A DNA stretch of 26,036 bases from a virus, in IMG/VR virus record IMGVR_UViG_3300030451_001515, positions 1 through 26,036 of that record. One strand, written 5' to 3'. The stretch's first letter is position 1. Each line of letters begins with the position of its first letter. The notes beneath the pieces were generated by a model, which saw only the letters and a list, made by a program, of their open reading frames with translations, had not been told where the DNA came from and searched no databases. The translations under genes were made by a program, and so were the position numbers. Shown one piece after another: positions 22,044 to 26,036 of this stretch.

Positions 22044-24431
22044 CTACATAGAAGGATTCATCATTGAACTAGATTGTGCTTCAAAGTCTATTGCTGGACC
22101 ATCTACATTTCTTTGCTCAATCATTTGACTCTGTTGAGTACCTTCCATTTTTATTCTTTTATCTTTACGATTTTCTTTTTCTTGTTCTTTTACTTGTTGA
22201 TTTGAAACTTCTAATTGTTTAAGTTCCATGTCATTTTTATGTTGCTGCATCATTTTCTGTTGATCTAATTGTGCTTGCAACTGCATACGATCTTTTTCAA
22301 ATTCACTCTTAGCTTTTTCATATTCTACATTAGCACCAGATATAGCTTGTTGTTTTTGTACTTCTGCCATAGCTGTTTTTTCTGCTGCTGCTGCTTGAGC
22401 TTCACTTTGAGCTTTAATATTAGCTTGTTGTGCTAATTGATCTTGTTTAGTTTTTTCTTTACGCTTTACTTTTAACATTTGATTAGCTAATTTAAGATTT
22501 TTAATTTGTCTTAAATCAATAGCGTCTTCAACATCAATGTTTTTAGCTTGTAAAGCTATTTGTATATTAGCTTCTAACTGTTGTTTTTCTTCTTCATCTG
22601 GTTCTAATTCTAAGAAAATACCAAAGTCATGTAAATTAAGATTAACAACTTCATCTAATGTTTTAATGTTATATGTTGATATAGAGTTCTGCAGTGAGGC
22701 TCTAGTTAATGGAAACTCTAAAGCATCAGCTACTTTTAAGCTAATATTTTCTGCTAATTTAAGCGTTAAAAATAAGCTAGACTGTACAATATGTCTAGTT
22801 GCTACATTTGATGCGTTAGCGGCTAGTTTCTGTAGTCCTACAAGCGTGTTACGATCTGGTAAACTACCATCTCTAGCTTCATTTAGTCCCGTCACGTCTC
22901 TTATCATCTGTAAATAATATTGATAAGTTTGTATAAGACTTTGTATCTTACCTGCACCTGTACCAGAATTAAGTTCTTGTATTGGAACTTTACCTGGATT
23001 CATATCGCCTTCTTGCGTTAAGCTTCTACCAACAATACTACCAGTTTGGAAATACATATTTAATGCTTCTGCTGGATTATAATTAGTACCATTACCTAAA
23101 TCAACTTCAGCAAGTCCGTCCATATCTAAGTAAACACCATCTGGCACCATACGAGATATAACTTGTTGTAGTTTTAAGTGTGTAATTTGAACCATATCAG
23201 CAAAACCAGTACACTTACTAACTAATGATTCTATTCTGCCCTTATAAATTCTAGGTGCGCATATAGCGTAATTCATTTTAACTTTAGTAGTATCAGCATA
23301 AGGTCTTGACATGTTTTCAGCAAGTTCCCATTTAAGCATTGTATTAGTTCCTAAAACTTTAGCACCACTATACAAAACTTCAATAGATCTTGAAACTCTT
23401 TCAAACATATCGTTTTCTGGTGGATTAAATGTATCTGGCTTTTCAATAGCTTTCATTAATCCTTGATCTGTTTGTTTTATTTTAAATACTTGGTTATGAT
23501 ATGTTTTATAATCAAAATATAAAACTTGCACTGTATTAGAATCATAATCGCCCCAACCAGTAATATAAGATTTATTACCTGGCATTGCTTGTATTCTTTT
23601 TAATTCTTCTTCAGATATATTAGGAAACTCTTTTTTAAGTTCTGGTATTGTAATTGCTTTTAATTCACCTACATAGTATATATCTTCAAAATTTGGATCT
23701 TCTGTATAAGAATATACCATATATGCTGGATCAACATAATCAACAGTAATACCTTCAGCTGTGTTAAAACTAGTTTTAGCCGCGGCGATACCACAAACAG
23801 CTAAATCCATATTTAATCTACGTCTAGTTAAATCATATTTATTTTGAGCAAGTATACTAGATATAGCTTCTTCTTCTGCTATTTCCACGCTCTGCTTGTA
23901 TGATAACTGCATGTGAAGCTCTAGCTCTTCTGTAGTTTCTGGTATTATATCTGTATTAGGCGTTTGATATAAATCAATACCTAAAGTATTTTTTAAGTTA
24001 TCTAAATATTCTTTAGACAACATATCTTCATATATTTTAGAAGCGTAGTTAGTTCTTTTCTTTATTGATTCAGGGTCTTGAGCATAAGCTTTTATATCAT
24101 AAGTTTTTGACGATATACCATTTACCACTATATCTACAAACTTAGACAATATTGGAACTGGTTTCCAGTCTAAGTTTAAATAAGATAAATCACCATTAAT
24201 AGCTAACTCATCTTTGTATTTTTGTATTGATTGTTCACCCCTAGCATAAGATCTTAACATGTGGAAATTATTCCAATTAGTTAAGTATCTATTACCACTA
24301 GTCCTTCCTTGCGAAAACCACTCTTGCTCTATAGCTTGAGCAACCTGTGTTCCATACTCAATACTAGCTTTTTCTGCGTCACTTACTACTTGACTTGGAA
24401 AAGGACTATTAGTGTTAGTGTATATATTCAT
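22044..24431 (-). CDS. Portal protein
   Basis: The 795-residue protein follows the terminase gene with stop and start adjoining (TAAATG), the classic order. The body carries motifs I associate with crAss-like portals: VKMNYAICAPRIYKGRIESL, LKLQQVISRMVPDGVYLDMD, RDVTGLNEARDGSLPDRNTL and VGLQKLAANASNVATRHIVQ. The C-terminal part from about residue 655 to 765 is a long Gln/Lys/Glu-rich helix without Pro (LQAQLDQQKMMQQHKNDMEL), matching a barrel or crown region pointing into the capsid. It would form the dodecameric DNA entry/exit ring. It ends in TAG, followed two codons later by TAA, whereas the other genes end in TAA; nothing suggests stop reassignment. Confidence 0.85.
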   Translation of the reverse strand: MNIYTNTNSPFPSQVVSDAEKASIEYGTQVAQAIEQEWFSQGRTSGNRYLTNWNNFHMLRSYARGEQSIQKYKDELAINGDLSYLNLDWKPVPILSKFVDIVVNGISSKTYDIKAYAQDPESIKKRTNYASKIYEDMLSKEYLDNLKNTLGIDLYQTPNTDIIPETTEELELHMQLSYKQSVEIAEEEAISSILAQNKYDLTRRRLNMDLAVCGIAAAKTSFNTAEGITVDYVDPAYMVYSYTEDPNFEDIYYVGELKAITIPELKKEFPNISEEELKRIQAMPGNKSYITGWGDYDSNTVQVLYFDYKTYHNQVFKIKQTDQGLMKAIEKPDTFNPPENDMFERVSRSIEVLYSGAKVLGTNTMLKWELAENMSRPYADTTKVKMNYAICAPRIYKGRIESLVSKCTGFADMVQITHLKLQQVISRMVPDGVYLDMDGLAEVDLGNGTNYNPAEALNMYFQTGSIVGRSLTQEGDMNPGKVPIQELNSGTGAGKIQSLIQTYQYYLQMIRDVTGLNEARDGSLPDRNTLVGLQKLAANASNVATRHIVQSSLFLTLKLAENISLKVADALEFPLTRASLQNSISTYNIKTLDEVVNLNLHDFGIFLELEPDEEEKQQLEANIQIALQAKNIDVEDAIDLRQIKNLKLANQMLKVKRKEKTKQDQLAQQANIKAQSEAQAAAAEKTAMAEVQKQQAISGANVEYEKAKSEFEKDRMQLQAQLDQQKMMQQHKNDMELKQLEVSNQQVKEQEKENRKDKRIKMEGTQQSQMIEQRNVDGPAIDFEAQSSSMMNPSM

Positions 24432-26036
24432 TTAACTTATAATTTTTGATGTCGATCCTTTATTATTATATTTTTTAATACCTAAATCAACAGGCTTTAA
24501 TTCTCTTTTTGTTACAGGCGTGTATCTGTGTTTATTACAAGCCATAAGAGCTAAACCTGAACTGATCGAAGCATCATGAGTTGTTCTGTTGTTTATATTA
24601 AATTTTGCCCAGTCTTCTAATGTTCTTTGAAAATACATATCTCCATATCCAGTTTCTTTTAAACCTACAAAAGTTTCTACATATGTTTCTATTGCTGCAG
24701 CATGAGCTTGTTTAATATCTTCACTAGAATTAGGTATACCACCTATTTCTCTTTCTGTTACAGATAATTTATTTCTTGCCTTATCAGGTCTATTCATTGC
24801 AAAACCTCTATAACCTCTACGCTTAAAATAATACAATAATCTTGGTTTATTATTTTCAGCAAGTATTGGCATACCATAAAATACACAAGCCATTAATACA
24901 TCTTCAAAAAATATTTCAGCTGTTTGTGGTCTTGCTATATACTCTAGAAAAAAGTGATTTGGTGGTGCATTCTCCATACTAAACTTGGTTAAACCATGTA
25001 AAGAGCCGTTAGAACCTCTTTTATCTACTGTACCTGATATATCATATGGGTCACAACCAAAAGCTCCCATATGTTCATTACCTGGATAATTTACACCATT
25101 TTTAATGTATCTTCTATTTTGAACCATTAAATCTGGTATCCAAGTAATGTAAAACCTTCCTTGTTTGTTTGGTATAAAAATAACTTTAGTATCTTGTTTT
25201 CCATCTTCCCACTGAAAATTACCTTGCGTTATATTTATACTGTTTTTTAAATCTTCATTAAAATCTATTTGCTCATATATTTTAGTTAGATTAAATAAAG
25301 ATTGTTTTGATTCGTCTCTAAAAGCATGTTTAGTTGTACGTGGAAACTGTCTATAAAATTCATTTAAAGCATCTTGATCTTCTTTTAATCCTTCTACTTC
25401 ATTTTCCCAGTACTCTACAACACCTTGTTTTATTTTTATTCCGTGAGGATCTTTAACTTCTTTTTTCGGTGTATCGAATACAGGTAATCCATAAGAATCA
25501 ATGTATCCTTCGTAATTCCATTCCATAGGTATGAACAAACTATATAATCCTGAGCGAGTCTGTCCATTGCTGTTTCTTTTTGTGACGTCTGAGTCATCGT
25601 ATAATTTTTTAAATTCTTTACCTCCTTTATCTAAAGCATTTGATGTTGAACCCATCATACACTTTCCAATAATTCTACTACCTAACCTTAACGTGGTCTT
25701 CGTGACCCTCCAGTTGTTGAGGATGTTGTTCGGCTTCTCCCATTTACCGGACTCGTCATGAACGAGGAGTTTGAGTTTCTCACCGTCATAGGAGTTATCA
25801 CCGGTGTTCTTCCAATCGATGGTGGTGTCAAGTCCCTGTAATTCGTCCTGTAAGGTTTCATCGGCGGAGGCGGTGAGCTTACGACGGGTGTACTTGGTTG
25901 CTGGGACACGGTAGGCAAGTTCGGTCTTTGGACGGTCCATTCCGTCCTGGGTCGGCTTGAAAAAGAAGGGATAATTAACTGATATGGGTACCACCTTATC
26001 TGTGAACATCTTCTTTGCATCAGGACCGGACTTGGA
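24432..26036 (-). CDS. terL: Terminase large subunit (partial, N-terminus beyond window)
   Basis: The frame is open to the right edge: nine more codons precede the first in-window ATG (26009-26007), reading SKSGPDAKK, so the true start lies outside. Counting from that Met, a Walker-B-like LLVHDES sits at residues 71-77 and an ATPase coupling motif MMGSTSN at 118-124; Walker A must lie upstream. The RNase-H-like nuclease half shows the expected acidic residues: GCDPYD (Asp320 and Asp323), AENN (Glu385) and HDAS (Asp479). The enzyme cuts and translocates DNA into the prohead through the portal. NGQTRSGLYSLFIP and EGYIDSYGLP match my memory of crAss-like terminases. The codons upstream of base 25680 are strikingly GC-rich compared with the rest of the gene. 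Confidence 0.9.
   Translation of the reverse strand, partial: SKSGPDAKKMFTDKVVPISVNYPFFFKPTQDGMDRPKTELAYRVPATKYTRRKLTASADETLQDELQGLDTTIDWKNTGDNSYDGEKLKLLVHDESGKWEKPNNILNNWRVTKTTLRLGSRIIGKCMMGSTSNALDKGGKEFKKLYDDSDVTKRNSNGQTRSGLYSLFIPMEWNYEGYIDSYGLPVFDTPKKEVKDPHGIKIKQGVVEYWENEVEGLKEDQDALNEFYRQFPRTTKHAFRDESKQSLFNLTKIYEQIDFNEDLKNSINITQGNFQWEDGKQDTKVIFIPNKQGRFYITWIPDLMVQNRRYIKNGVNYPGNEHMGAFGCDPYDISGTVDKRGSNGSLHGLTKFSMENAPPNHFFLEYIARPQTAEIFFEDVLMACVFYGMPILAENNKPRLLYYFKRRGYRGFAMNRPDKARNKLSVTEREIGGIPNSSEDIKQAHAAAIETYVETFVGLKETGYGDMYFQRTLEDWAKFNINNRTTHDASISSGLALMACNKHRYTPVTKRELKPVDLGIKKYNNKGSTSKIIS
25681..26036 (-). other. GC-rich patch inside the terminase gene
   Basis: Direct counting gives 179 G+C in 356 bases (50%) here against 117 in the adjoining 360 bases of the same gene (about 32%). 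Codons in the patch prefer ACC, CTC, CGT, GAC and TCC; just past residue 110 they switch to AGA, ATT, TCA, TTA and AAT. The reading frame and family motifs continue across the junction. A second frame (25688-26020) is open through most of the patch only because stop codons are rare in this composition. Confidence 0.85.

Noticed and set aside
22038-22046. TAG stop of the portal gene as a hint of stop-codon reassignment, known in some crAss-like phages
   Set aside because: A TAA follows two codons later, all other gene ends checked are TAA, and no gene is interrupted by in-frame TAG or TGA.
18984-22917. Plus-strand and second minus-strand ORFs of 66-126 codons over the capsid, scaffold and portal genes
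   Set aside because: They lie wholly inside genes with strong family motifs and have no recognisable content of their own.
25688-26020. 110-codon minus-strand frame overlapping the terminase gene
   Set aside because: It is open only because the GC-rich patch contains few stop codons; its Pro/Ser/Arg-rich translation has no domain, and the terminase frame has clear motifs.
1-26036. tRNA genes, CRISPR arrays, insertion sequences or integrase/attachment sites
   Set aside because: No intergenic gap exceeds 64 bp, no regularly spaced direct repeats were seen, and no transposase or integrase motif appears in any frame examined.

Overview
The window looks like the packaging and virion-assembly half of a tailed, podovirus-type phage genome. 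Its host is probably a marine member of the Bacteroidota (Flavobacteriia-like). All 17 genes called here lie on the minus strand, so the transcription unit reads from base 26036 down to base 1. Genes abut or overlap by a few bases (TAAATG, TAATG), and the longest gap is 64 bp. The case for a Bacteroidota host rests on three things: DNA that is about one-third G+C in the stretches counted, AT-rich leaders without Shine-Dalgarno boxes at the starts inspected, and signal peptides of flavobacterial style ending in SFGQ or LNSQN. Assignment to the crAss-like (Crassvirales) group or a marine relative is an inference from remembered family motifs and gene order; no search was run.

Layout in transcription order: large terminase (cut by the right edge, so its N-terminus is missing), portal, scaffold-like protein, major capsid protein, an uncharacterised capsid-neighbour protein, two connector/ring-type proteins, a 1383-residue muzzle-like tail protein with three inserted repeat domains, and a second beta-rich tail protein. 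An internal-virion/ejection-type protein, an unrecognised 367-residue protein and a 2306-residue giant protein follow. Two strong RNA hairpins sit in the only sizeable gaps, one directly after the capsid gene and one after its neighbour.

The giant protein is a chain of unrelated domains: an Ala/Gly-rich N-terminal third, a stretch resembling sigma-70 region 2, a PD-(D/E)XK nuclease-like core, a HAD phosphatase domain with all four motifs, and a hydrophobic C-terminal third. It fits the 'polyvalent protein' concept of virion proteins delivered with the DNA.

The left end (bases 1-2000) is a compact cassette of proteins aimed at the host envelope: a lipoprotein with DKxxHF/KExxD motifs, a 29-residue cationic amphipathic peptide ORF squeezed between genes, a signal-peptide-bearing probable outer-membrane beta-barrel, a one-TM coiled-coil protein (holin- or spanin-like), and an exported thioredoxin-like protein whose CxxC cysteines are replaced (cut by the left edge). 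No endolysin is visible; it may lie beyond base 1.

The other outstanding anomaly is inside the terminase gene. The 356 bp at the right edge are about 50% G+C, with C/G-ending codons, and switch abruptly near base 25680 to about 32% G+C while the reading frame and protein family continue unbroken. This suggests intragenic recombination, a co-conversion tract from a homing element, or an assembly join.
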